Assembly (NCBI GenBank): GCA_002071245.1
Contig: MWEV01000221.1
Location: 1-7,240, forward strand
Length of the DNA stretch: 7,240 nucleotides
Source of the DNA: Deltaproteobacteria bacterium ADurb.Bin026
Lineage (GTDB): Bacteria; Desulfobacterota; Syntrophorhabdia; Syntrophorhabdales; Syntrophorhabdaceae
Reading direction: 5' to 3'
Both the position numbers and the translations under genes were made by a program. Below the pieces are notes generated by a model, which had not been told where the DNA came from, searched no databases, and worked only from the letters and a program-made list of their open reading frames with translations. Shown one piece after another: positions 1 through 6,318 of the stretch. How positions within the stretch are numbered: position 1 is the stretch's first letter; the number at the start of each line of letters is the position of its first letter.

Positions 1-594
1 GAACGTGCAGAAAAATTATGGAATAGCGACATATCTAAAATTGAAGACATAAATGATATACTGCGTGAAGTCGTAATATTACGAGATCTTTATGAGGGGC
101 AAGACAAAGATCTCGAGGACTTCAAGACCATTGATAGTTGCTTGCGAATGATGACAGTTCATTTCCATGAATTCAGTTCTCTCCAACTTACAGATGAACA
201 ACAGCTAGACATATTTACGAATTGTTTATCCAAAGCGAAGGATGCTTTTGGTGAAGAAGAACTGCCGTGGGATATAGAAACAACTTATAAAAAACTTCAA
301 TATGCTTGCAAGATGCAACGGAGGGAACAAGCTATTAAGTGGCTTGAAACTTCGATACCAGGAACTTTAACCATTTCAACTCTTGATGCAATTAGCGTAA
401 ACCGGATCAGAGGCACAATGCTAAACCCCCCGGCATTTCTAAGAAAAGAAGATCTCAAAAAAGTACATGCGACGATAGCCTTGTGCGATAAACGGCTTGA
501 TGAGCTCGAAGTGGATGGCCTTGTGGCGAAGTTTCAAGGATTGTCCGATAAAGCAAAATTACTTTTCATAGAAAAAATAAAAAAAATGCTGTAA
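1..594 (+). CDS. C-terminal part of an unrecognised, mostly helical protein (5' end outside window)
   Basis: The frame is open from base 1 to a TAA at 592-594, giving 197 codons without a start, so the gene begins upstream of the window. In-frame TTG and ATG codons near 142-152 have no good ribosome site and lie inside the open frame, so I do not take them as the start. The visible part is hydrophilic, rich in Lys, Glu, Asp and Leu, with no membrane segment or signal peptide. It looks like alternating helices and ends in a Lys-rich tail (EKIKKML). I see no catalytic motif. The style of the tail (charged helices with a NPPAFL loop near residue 140) faintly recalls the C-termini of large phage-resistance ATPases such as DUF6079 or BrxC-like proteins, but this is an impression and not an identification. 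It reads into a weak hairpin just after the stop. Confidence 0.75.
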   Translation, partial: ERAEKLWNSDISKIEDINDILREVVILRDLYEGQDKDLEDFKTIDSCLRMMTVHFHEFSSLQLTDEQQLDIFTNCLSKAKDAFGEEELPWDIETTYKKLQYACKMQRREQAIKWLETSIPGTLTISTLDAISVNRIRGTMLNPPAFLRKEDLKKVHATIALCDKRLDELEVDGLVAKFQGLSDKAKLLFIEKIKKML

Positions 595-621
595 ACACGA
601 TGTGTATGTTTTTTCGTGTTT
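593..621 (+). terminator. Possible weak rho-independent terminator
   Basis: AAACACGA (593-600) and TCGTGTTT (614-621) are exact reverse complements around a 13-base T-rich loop, and more T-rich sequence follows. The left arm starts within the stop codon of the upstream gene. The stem is only 8 bp and AT-rich and the loop is long, so this would be a poor terminator. It is placed where one would be expected. Confidence 0.35.
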
Positions 622-667
622 TTCGGTTTTATGGTAGGCATGTTCAAACTAAAATGGGACCGCTTTT

Positions 668-735
668 ATGGATATCAAGAGGCTAAAAGACTCATCCCCT
701 GATGCTATAAGGGCTGCACTACGCCGCCTGCAAAG
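668..735 (+). pseudogene. 5' fragment of an unknown gene, cut by the IS21 remnant
   Basis: An ATG at 668 opens a frame whose first ~23 codons (MDIKRLKDSSPDAIRAALRR and a few more) look like an ordinary charged helical N-terminus. From about 735 the same frame runs antisense through istB and ends at 826 with hydrophobic, Cys/Trp-rich nonsense. The protein-like part therefore stops where recognisable istB sequence starts. GGGA at 656-659 could be a weak ribosome site. It is in the same orientation as the gene ending at 594, 73 bases upstream, and might once have been its operon partner. I do not recognise the product. A chance ORF is the main alternative. Confidence 0.35.
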
Positions 736-1196
736 AACTTTACAAAACTCCCGTCAGCTTTTGCTATTTTCAGTTCCTGAGCTAATCTTGGCAATCTTAT
801 ATAGGTGGTGTGTATGCCCTGTCTGACAGCACTATTGCCTAAGGCACAGGCAATATAAGTTTTACCTGATCCGGTAGGTCCTACGATTATGATATTCTGA
901 TTGGAGCGTATCCATTCATTCTGAGACAATTTAAGGATCACATCTTTTGATAATCCTCTTCTTGTTCTGAAGTCTATATCCTCAAAACAGGCATTGTGAT
1001 GCCTTAAGTGGGCATGGGAGAGAAGTATTTTAAGCTGACGGTTTTCCCTTGCGAGTTTTTCTTTATCAACAAGCATACCCAGACGCTCCTCAAAACTTAA
1101 GTCCTTATATGCATGATTTGATATCTGTTCCTGCAGTCCTTCCGCCATACCTGATAACTTCATTGCAATGAGTTTTTCAATAGTCGCCTCAATCAT
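705..1196 (-). pseudogene. istB: IstB-like ATP-binding transposition helper, truncated after Walker A
   Basis: IstB is the DnaA/DnaC-like AAA+ ATPase that assists the IstA transposase in choosing and capturing target DNA. The N-terminal helical part (residues 1-60) and Walker A motif GPTGSGKT (residues 106-113) are clear. They are followed by the family-typical segment IRLPRLAQELKIAKADGS (residues 133-150). The next expected block, the Walker B strand ending in Asp-Asp, is absent: after about residue 154 the frame reads unrelated AGGVVQPL and stops. The product is 163 aa, against about 240-260 for the family, so it should not hydrolyse ATP. I chose ATG 1196 because GGGAGG sits six bases upstream and it overlaps the end of istA by 8 bases, the usual IS21 coupling. 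An ATG eight codons earlier lacks such a site. Confidence 0.85.
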
Positions 1197-2715
1197 GGGT
1201 TGCCTCCCGGTAGTACTCATTGCCTCTTATGTTGTTATGAAGGGGGACAATCTTTTTGTTTTCAACGTCCGTTACTGAACCTTCCAGTCCCATCTGAAGA
1301 AGGGACTTTACGCTTTTGTAATTATATGCTTCTATTTCCAGTGCCCTTTTACATGCTACCTCTACCCTTTCGGGGGAATATGTCTTTGAGAGTCTTATAA
1401 TACCGAGACAGCTTCTAAAGCCATGTTCAGGGTGAGTTCTGTGTTCCATGATTTCTTCAAGGAGAGTTTTTGTGTTTGGCCCTATTTTCTGGCCCCACAG
1501 TTTTATCCTTGCAGGGGTCCATTCGAGATATTGCCTGTGTTCCGCGGGCATATGAAGGTTCTCTGTAACAAACGCCCCCGGTTTATCCGTTTTTATATGA
1601 GAAGCAACCCTTTTTCCTTTATGGTACATCTCTACAGTGTTGCCGGTATGCATGATATCCAGGGTTTCTCCTATTAAGGTATAGGGAACGCTGTAATATG
1701 TTTTTTCTACCTTTACGTGGTAATCTATGTGTACTTTCGCCTTTGTCCATGAGGCAATAATAAACCGCTCCGATGGAAGAGGTTTTAAAGCAGGTTTCTC
1801 GATTTCAATAAAAAGATCATAACGTGATTTGTTTATTAGCGCCATCGGTCTTCTGTTCAGCTTTTCGGTTTCTTCCAGTATGGCTTCATTCAGTTCAATA
1901 AGACTGAAAAAGGTTCTATTTCGGAGTGCTGCAAGGATTCTTCTTTGTGCCTGAAGTACGGCGTTTTCAACCTTGGCCTTATCCTTTGGTTTAGCGACCC
2001 TTGTTGGGATGACTGCGATATTATAATGCTGCGCCATGGCGGCAAGGGTTTTGTTGATCTCCGGATCATAGAAGCATGCATGGGTAACGCCGGCCTTAAG
2101 ATTGTCCGGGATCAGACATTCGGAACATCCTCCGTAAAATTCAAATGCTTTTATATTACATTTTATAAAGCTCTCGGTAGTCTGACCGGGTACGGCATAT
2201 GCAAATATATATGAGCTTGCCCCTAAAGCGGAGACAATAAGTTCTGCCTCAATCATTCTGCCTGTCGCAGGGTCCTGATAATGAGGCTTATCCCCGGAGA
2301 AGTCTACAAACATCTTTTCTCCTGCCTTATGAGTGAACCTCATAACAGGGTCGGCCTTTTTCTTCCAGTCACGGTAAAGTTGGTAAAACTGGCTTTTTTC
2401 ATACCCGTCGGGATTATCCCTTTTGTATTCCTCATGTAGCAATTGAAGGGTTACACCTTTCTTTTTAAGTTCTCCTGCAATGTACACAAAGTCAGGCATT
2501 CCTTTTATTGATGTCTTTTCAGTCTTAGGTGATATGAGATCTGAGAGGGTATCTTCATCTGTCTCGCAGATTTCTTGATAAGTAGCACCGAGTTCTTTAA
2601 GCTTCTCCACATAGGTTGAAGCTGTTGAAGTGGATATATTGCATGCCCTGGCAATAGGACGAATACCAAGGTTGCATTCAAAAAGCAGCCGGGCAATTTC
2701 TTTGATTTTTTTCAT
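1189..2715 (-). CDS. istA: IS21-family transposase IstA
   Basis: This is the DDE transposase that binds the element ends and carries out strand cleavage and transfer. From ATG 2715 the protein is 508 aa, full length for the family. An N-terminal helix-turn-helix (about residues 17-40, with IRPIARACNISTSTASTYV) is followed by an rve-type catalytic core. The likely acidic triad is D138 (VDFSGD), D204 (LIPDNLKAGV) and E250 (KAKVENAV). A C-terminal beta-rich Mu/IS21-type domain lies around residues 310-380. ATG 2715 has GGGAGG nine bases upstream; the in-frame GTG at 2742 lies upstream of that site and is less likely. The reading frame looks intact, but its partner istB is broken and the element has only one end. 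IstA could act only on other IS21 copies in trans. Confidence 0.93.
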   Translation of the reverse strand: MKKIKEIARLLFECNLGIRPIARACNISTSTASTYVEKLKELGATYQEICETDEDTLSDLISPKTEKTSIKGMPDFVYIAGELKKKGVTLQLLHEEYKRDNPDGYEKSQFYQLYRDWKKKADPVMRFTHKAGEKMFVDFSGDKPHYQDPATGRMIEAELIVSALGASSYIFAYAVPGQTTESFIKCNIKAFEFYGGCSECLIPDNLKAGVTHACFYDPEINKTLAAMAQHYNIAVIPTRVAKPKDKAKVENAVLQAQRRILAALRNRTFFSLIELNEAILEETEKLNRRPMALINKSRYDLFIEIEKPALKPLPSERFIIASWTKAKVHIDYHVKVEKTYYSVPYTLIGETLDIMHTGNTVEMYHKGKRVASHIKTDKPGAFVTENLHMPAEHRQYLEWTPARIKLWGQKIGPNTKTLLEEIMEHRTHPEHGFRSCLGIIRLSKTYSPERVEVACKRALEIEAYNYKSVKSLLQMGLEGSVTDVENKKIVPLHNNIRGNEYYREATHD

Positions 2716-2818
2716 TGTTGTTTTCCTCCCTTTCTTTTTCACTTATACGCCCTCCAGTTAATTTTTGAGGGCAGTGTATCATATCAGGCAGGGAGGAGAA
2801 TCATAATCCGTTTTTGCT

Positions 2819-2943
2819 CGAACACCAAATCCGGAAAAGTTATAAAAAGTGTTCGATGAAAATCGGATTTAGTGTTCGGTTATCACCGGAATTGGTGTTC
2901 GACCTTTTTCGGAATTGGTGTTAGAGGTTGACCGGAATTTACA
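2819..2943 (-). repeat. IS21 outer end with transposase-binding repeats at 23-bp spacing
   Basis: On the + strand, related copies of CGGAATTGGTGTTCG occur at 2887-2901 (exact), 2910-2922 (CGGAATTGGTGTT) and 2864-2878 (CGGATTTAGTGTTCG). A half copy GTGTTCG lies at 2849-2855. The GTGTT cores begin at 2849, 2872, 2895 and 2918, exactly 23 bases apart. The terminal CGGAATT at 2933 keeps the same step. An inverted copy (CGAACACCAAATCCGG) sits at 2819-2834. Multiple terminal repeats of this kind are known IstA-binding sites in the IS21 family. The outermost bases TGT on the - strand mark the tip at 2943. Confidence 0.8.
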
Positions 2944-3359
2944 GCCAGGGGATAATAAAAAGTGATATATTACCTGAACTAAGGGTAGATCGGGGATCAC
3001 CCAATACATCCCTTGTTACAAAAGAGTTCTTTGACATCATGGGTGCTGACCTATCATTTGCCAGGGTGAGAAGACCAACTGATAATGCTCTTACTGAAAG
3101 GTTCTTTGGTACAGCCAAGCAGGAGGAAATATACATAGTGGGAAGCTATCCTGATGAACAATCAGGTCGTTATGAGATCGGCAATTATATCCGCAACTAT
3201 AATTATGACAGGTCTCATCAGTCCTTATGGAACTTTACCCCTGCCCACATACATGAGGTAAACAACAAGACAAAAATACTTGAGGAACTGACAAGACTGA
3301 AACATGAAACAAGATTAAAAAGAAGACTCTATTGGGAGAGTGGGATTACATGCTTATAA
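2944..3359 (+). pseudogene. C-terminal fragment of a DD35E (rve-type) transposase
   Basis: About 137 codons remain, from the IS21 tip at 2943 to the TAA at 3357-3359. They hold the second half of an rve/integrase-core domain. The second catalytic Asp lies in RVDRGSP. The Glu lies in TDNALTERFFGTAKQEE, with exactly 35 residues between them, the DD35E spacing of IS3- and IS481-type transposases. The usual C-terminal YIRNYNYDRSHQSLWNFTP block follows. The part with the first Asp and the DNA-binding N-terminus is missing. The open frame extends a few codons into the IS21 end (TTG at 2928), but these codons belong to the IS21 tip. The clean junction suggests IS21 inserted into this gene and a later deletion removed the rest. 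The other half is not seen beyond the far edge of the IS21 remnant. Confidence 0.85.
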
Positions 3360-3378
3360 ATAACAGATCGCAGTCGGA

Positions 3379-3425
3379 ATTGTTGAAATGTGGTAAAGTC
3401 GAAGGCTTTTCCATATTTCAACAAT
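3379..3425. repeat. Long near-perfect inverted repeat (hairpin)
   Basis: TTGTTGAAATGTGGTAAAG (3380-3398) pairs with CTTTTCCATATTTCAACAA (3406-3424) at 17 of 19 positions around a 7-base loop TCGAAGG. One more A-T pair closes the base (3379/3425). One of the two mismatches is a G-T wobble in RNA. No T-run follows, so it is not a classical terminator. It starts 20 bases after the stop of the transposase fragment. It could be a REP-like or miniature element, the folded end of the lost IS, or an operator. Confidence 0.7.
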
Positions 3426-3509
3426 ACTGCTTACGTTATAACAGCTTTTTAGATATTTATAATGTTTTGTCTGAAAAGTGTTCTTACAAAAAAATTAAGT
3501 TTTGTCTAA

Positions 3510-3698
3510 TTAATAAAAAACTTGACAATTATAGACAAAGAAACAGTCATTACCGGATCATTCAACTTTACAAAAGCAGCAGAAGAAAAGAACGCAGAAA
3601 ACCTCCTCATTATTAAGTCAAAGGAGCTTGCAGGGAAATATATAGAGAACTGGTATAAACACAAGGAACATTCGGAGGTGTATAGGCCACGGTATTAA
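3510..3698 (+). pseudogene. C-terminal remnant of a phospholipase D-like protein
   Basis: The frame from 3510 to TAA 3696-3698 reads LTIIDKETVITGSFNFTKAA and continues with NAENLLIIKS and a W/Y/K-rich tail. This is the end of the second HKD half-site of PLD-family nucleases and phosphodiesterases: the IID...TGSFNFT stretch follows the catalytic His and Lys. The Asp of HxKxxxxD is present. The His-Lys part is lost because the frame is closed by a TAA at 3507 just upstream. In another frame just before it AATAAAAAA (Asn-Lys-Lys) could be the decayed HNK. Only 62 codons remain, no start is visible, and no other piece of the gene lies in the window. It must be inactive. The family is clear, the original substrate is not. 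Confidence 0.75.
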
Positions 3699-3741
3699 AG
3701 AAAGAGGTGTCCAGATATTTCAAGATGATTTAAAAAATGAT

Positions 3742-3758
3742 TTAACCCAACTTCATGA
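3742..3758 (+). repeat. Left terminal inverted repeat of the IS1634-type element
   Basis: TTAACCCAACTTCATGA, exact complement of 5763-5779. The match fails at the next base outward, which sets the tip at about 3742. Confidence 0.85.
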
Positions 3759-3881
3759 TAATTTCCTCAAATCTGTGCAATTTTGGGTCGTATCAAAAAT
3801 CAGTAATCAATAATATCAGTTAGTTACGGAATAAATGGGCTAAAAATAGCATTTGTAGTACCAAAATGTCATATTAGTCTA

Positions 3882-3910
3882 TTGACTATCTCTATCAGAT
3901 ATGGTATTCT
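3882..3910 (+). promoter_or_regulatory. Sigma70-like promoter of the IS1634 transposase
   Basis: TTGACT (3882-3887) and TATTCT (3905-3910) are separated by 17 bases, the ideal sigma70 spacing. Each box differs by one or two bases from consensus. The ATG at 3917 lies seven bases after the -10 box, where transcription would normally start. The message would have no 5' leader, which fits the lack of a ribosome-binding site upstream of the gene. Confidence 0.6.
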
Positions 3911-3916
3911 TTGTAT

Positions 3917-5692
3917 ATGTTCATACGTAAGGTCTTCCATACAGATAAAAAGAACAACACTGTCTACCACACCTTCAAACTCATTGAATCAGTAAGGACA
4001 GAAAGGGGACCAAGACAAAGGATGGTTGTTAACCTCGGTGCTGATTTTAATGTTCCTGAAGAAAAGTGGAAAGACCTTGCCAACCGTATTGAACAGATTG
4101 TAACAGGTCAGTCTTCTCTTTTCCCCCCTTCGGCAGATATCGAAGACCTTGCCCTTTTATATGCAAAACGCATCATCTCTTATCACGGGAAGGAAGATAA
4201 AAAGGAATCTCCCGATTACCATACAGTTGATATAGATACATTAGATCATCAAGACGTCCGCTCCGTAGGAGCAGAACATGTGATATATGAGACCATAAAG
4301 GCCCTGGGTCTTCCGGACCTTTTTGCCTCTTTCGGATTCAATAAACCTGCCACAGATGCAGCTATAGGTGTTATTGCAGCAAGACTGATTGCACCATCTT
4401 CAGACAGGGCCGCACATATATGGCTTCAGAGTGCAAGCGCCATAGATGACCTTCTTAAGACAGACTTTAAAAGTCTCTCTCAGGATAGGGTATATAAGAC
4501 AGCAGACATGCTGCTTAAGAAGAAAAAGGTCATAGAAGACCACTTACGATCCAAAGAATCAACTCTTTTTGATCTCAAAGAAAAGGTCATCCTCTATGAT
4601 TTGACCAACACCTTCTTTGAGGGTTCCGGAAAATACAACGACAAGGCTCACTTCGGTAACTCCAAAGAGAAAAGAGGGGATTGTCCTTTAGTGACCCTTG
4701 GACTGGTTTTAGATACTGACGGATTCCCAAAAAGGACAGAAGTCTTCCCCGGTAATATCAGCGAGCCCGGCACACTCAAAAAGGTCATCTCCTCCCTTTC
4801 CCCGAATATACAGATAAAACCTCTCATTGTTATCGATGCCGGCATTGCAACAGAAGAGAACATTGCCTGGCTGAAAGGTTATTATGACTATATTGTTGTA
4901 TCCCGCAGAAAGAAGATAGATGCTCTCCCGGATATGGTCACCGTCAGGGAGGATAATCGCAGATGCATCCGTGCAGGGATTATCCGCACTGACAATGAGG
5001 CGACACTTTATTGTTATTCCACAGACAAAAAGATAAAAGAGACAGGGATACAGAACCGTTTTGAAAAAAGGTTTGAGGAGGAACTCACAAAGGTTCATAA
5101 CGCCCTCAATAAAAAACATGGAACCAAAAACTACACCAAAGTTATAGAAAAGATAGGCCGCCTCAAAGAAAGGTATAAGAGGATTGCACGGCACTATGAG
5201 ATCACCGTCACGAAAAATGATAATCTGGCAACAGCTGTTACCTGGCAGAAAAAGCATATTGAGCATCATACCGGTATATATGCCCTTCGTTCCAATTGCC
5301 TTGACTTTACCGAACAGGAGTTCTTCGACATATTCTCAATGCTCACTGATATTGAAGACGCCTTCAGGAGCATGAAATCGGAACTTGGATTAAGACCTGT
5401 TTACCATCAGAAAGAGTACCGTTCTGACGGACATATTTTTGTTACCGTTATTGCCTATCACATTATGCAGACCATCAGGTACGCATTAAAGAATAAACAG
5501 ATCAGAGAGAGCTGGTCAACAATAAGAAAAGTATTGTCAACCCATGTCCGCATTACCACCACCATAAAAAAAGATGATGGCAGAGTAGTTCACATAAGAA
5601 AGTCCACAAGACCAGAACCTGTCCATACAAAGATATATGATGCCCTTGGTCTGCCCCACTGTCCGGGTAAGACCATAAAAACCATCCTTTAA
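3917..5692 (+). CDS. IS1634-family (DDE_Tnp_1/IS4-like) transposase
   Basis: This cut-and-paste DDE transposase belongs to the IS1634 branch of the IS4 superfamily. It is recognised by the opening (MFIRKVFHTDKKNN, then VESVRTERGPRQRMVVNLG) and by the catalytic blocks. D228 lies in LYDLTNTFFEG, D307 in IVIDAGIATEEN, and E489 in the C-terminal IEDAFRSMKSELGLRPVYH block. The product is 591 aa, full length, with no frameshift or internal stop. A Lys-rich stretch around residues 380-430 separates the second and third blocks, as expected for the beta-strand/insertion region of this group. I chose ATG 3917 over TTG 3911 because family members begin with a short Met-(F/Y)-(I/V)-R sequence and the -10 box ends at 3910. 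No ribosome site is visible. The frame stops 87 bases before the right inverted repeat. Confidence 0.92.
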   Translation: MFIRKVFHTDKKNNTVYHTFKLIESVRTERGPRQRMVVNLGADFNVPEEKWKDLANRIEQIVTGQSSLFPPSADIEDLALLYAKRIISYHGKEDKKESPDYHTVDIDTLDHQDVRSVGAEHVIYETIKALGLPDLFASFGFNKPATDAAIGVIAARLIAPSSDRAAHIWLQSASAIDDLLKTDFKSLSQDRVYKTADMLLKKKKVIEDHLRSKESTLFDLKEKVILYDLTNTFFEGSGKYNDKAHFGNSKEKRGDCPLVTLGLVLDTDGFPKRTEVFPGNISEPGTLKKVISSLSPNIQIKPLIVIDAGIATEENIAWLKGYYDYIVVSRRKKIDALPDMVTVREDNRRCIRAGIIRTDNEATLYCYSTDKKIKETGIQNRFEKRFEEELTKVHNALNKKHGTKNYTKVIEKIGRLKERYKRIARHYEITVTKNDNLATAVTWQKKHIEHHTGIYALRSNCLDFTEQEFFDIFSMLTDIEDAFRSMKSELGLRPVYHQKEYRSDGHIFVTVIAYHIMQTIRYALKNKQIRESWSTIRKVLSTHVRITTTIKKDDGRVVHIRKSTRPEPVHTKIYDALGLPHCPGKTIKTIL

Positions 5693-5740
5693 AATCAGTA
5701 GTGCCTAAACGAGACATTTATGATGTGTAAGTGACTGATT
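5693..5740 (+). terminator. Possible hairpin after the transposase gene
   Basis: AATCAGT (5693-5699), directly after the stop codon, is complementary to ACTGATT (5734-5740) across a 34-base loop. No T-run follows. It is weak as a terminator and may be chance. Confidence 0.2.
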
Positions 5741-5762
5741 CTATGGAGCTTTATTTTTGAGG

Positions 5763-5779
5763 TCATGAAGTTGGGTTAA
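5763..5779 (-). repeat. Right terminal inverted repeat of the IS1634-type element
   Basis: TCATGAAGTTGGGTTAA, exact complement of the left repeat at 3742-3758. CTCAAA-type sequence continues the match inward (TTTTGAGG at 5755-5762). Confidence 0.85.
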
Positions 5780-5928
5780 CATAACATCTATATCATAGAC
5801 TCTGTATGTTAGATGTGTCAAGATTTTAATGCTGAGGATGCAGTTTGGTTAGATGCACGGATTTCAATTGTTAGTTTGGGATGCCGTTCCAGCAGTTTGA
5901 GAAATTTTATGCTTATTTCTTAATAAAA
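5780..5928. other. Gap between the IS1634-type element and the toxin gene, nothing identified
   Basis: There is no convincing gene here. A 33-codon stop-to-stop stretch on the - strand (5818-5919) has a protein-like composition (FLKLLERHPKLTIEIRASNQ) but no start, and I do not recognise it. ACATCTA near 5784 and TAGATGT near 5810 could form a 7-bp stem with a long loop. Neither is strong enough to name. Confidence 0.4.
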
Positions 5929-6318
5929 TCACCAGATAACGATCTTTAGACCCTTACCTTTCACTTCTCCAAAGTGTTTTCTGTCTTTTGTATGTATCTC
6001 TTTACAGCCGTTCTCTAAAAAGGAAGCGATAATAACCGAATCAACATAAGGAATGCCGCGCCCGGCTTTAAGTGCGGCGGCTCTTTCCACAATTTGTTTA
6101 TTCATATCAACGATGCTTGACGTTTTTTCTATACCTTCCGTCATCCTTCTTCCTTGTTCCGGCTTTCCTATCCGTATCGTAAGGTATAATATTTCCCCAA
6201 GAGTCAGCACAGACACATAGGGTACAATTTCTTGTGCCTTCAGGCCTTCCCAGTGCTTAACAATATTCGTGTCTCCTTGAATCAACCCTAAAAAATAACC
6301 TGTGTCAAGGCCTACCAT
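5929..6318 (-). CDS. VapC-like PIN-domain ribonuclease toxin
   Basis: PIN-domain toxins of type II systems are Mg-dependent RNases that cut tRNA, rRNA or mRNA until neutralised by their antitoxin. The 129-aa product from ATG 6318 has the usual length and all the acidic residues expected at the active site. These are D5 (MVGLDTGYFLGL), E42 (LTLGEILY), D93 (IPYVDSVIIASFL) and D112 (IHTKDRKHF, matching the family's T-x-D-x-x-F ending). I chose ATG 6318 rather than an in-frame start 27 bases further up because the protein then begins three residues before the first catalytic strand, as in VapC. It also gives the short 7-base overlap with the antitoxin stop. AAAGGG lies about ten bases upstream. 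The reading frame is undamaged, so the toxin is probably active. Which RNA it cuts cannot be seen. Confidence 0.88.
   Translation of the reverse strand: MVGLDTGYFLGLIQGDTNIVKHWEGLKAQEIVPYVSVLTLGEILYLTIRIGKPEQGRRMTEGIEKTSSIVDMNKQIVERAAALKAGRGIPYVDSVIIASFLENGCKEIHTKDRKHFGEVKGKGLKIVIW

Larger units (their letters stand above)
735..2943 (-). mobile_element. IS21-family insertion sequence, truncated at the istB end
   Basis: The element carries istA and istB in their usual order on the - strand. It has a recognisable outer end at 2943 (5'-TGTAAATTCCGG on the - strand) followed inward by the multiple short repeats typical of IS21-family ends. At the other side istB breaks off around 735 and no matching terminal sequence can be found between 595 and 735. 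About the last third of istB and the whole right end are therefore missing. Without a second end and an intact helper the copy should be immobile. Target duplications cannot be checked because one end is lost. The 735 edge is inferred from where IstB similarity stops, and may be off by some 10 bases. Confidence 0.85.
3742..5779 (+). mobile_element. IS1634-type insertion sequence, apparently complete
   Basis: A single long transposase gene is enclosed by exact 17-bp inverted repeats (TTAACCCAACTTCATGA at 3742-3758 and its complement at 5763-5779). The similarity continues inward as CCTCAAA after a six-base offset on the left side. The total length is about 2038 bp, in the range of the IS1634 group. 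I find no short target duplication directly outside the repeats: the left flank reads ...AAAATGAT and the right flank CATAACATC. This may reflect the long, variable duplications reported for IS1634, later decay, or a recombination between copies. The transposase and both ends look intact, so the copy may be able to move. Confidence 0.82.

Noticed and set aside
1200..2214. Several ORFs on the + strand and in other frames across istA
   Set aside because: They are antisense or out-of-frame shadows of a full-length istA, rich in Cys, Phe and Met and without ribosome sites.
2740..2830. TATGAT upstream of istA as a promoter -10
   Set aside because: No acceptable -35 box at the right distance; possible but not supportable.
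3522..3550. Perfect TTGACA at 3522 as a promoter
   Set aside because: No -10-like box lies 16-18 bases downstream, and the hexamer is part of the coding remnant (Leu-Thr).
3332..3616. 94-codon + strand ORF spanning the hairpin
   Set aside because: It runs through the inverted repeat and overlaps the better-supported PLD tail in another frame. Its composition is low-complexity Lys/Tyr/Asn-rich.
4648..5375. ORFs of 63-186 codons overlapping the IS1634 transposase
   Set aside because: They are shadows of a 591-aa gene with clear catalytic motifs. The 186-codon antisense ORF has the Cys/Phe/Ile-rich look of antisense translation.
3700..5835. GTGTC(C/A)AGAT-like similarity between 3707 and 5816 as a long target duplication
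   Set aside because: The two pieces are not placed equally relative to the IS tips and the bases between them do not match.
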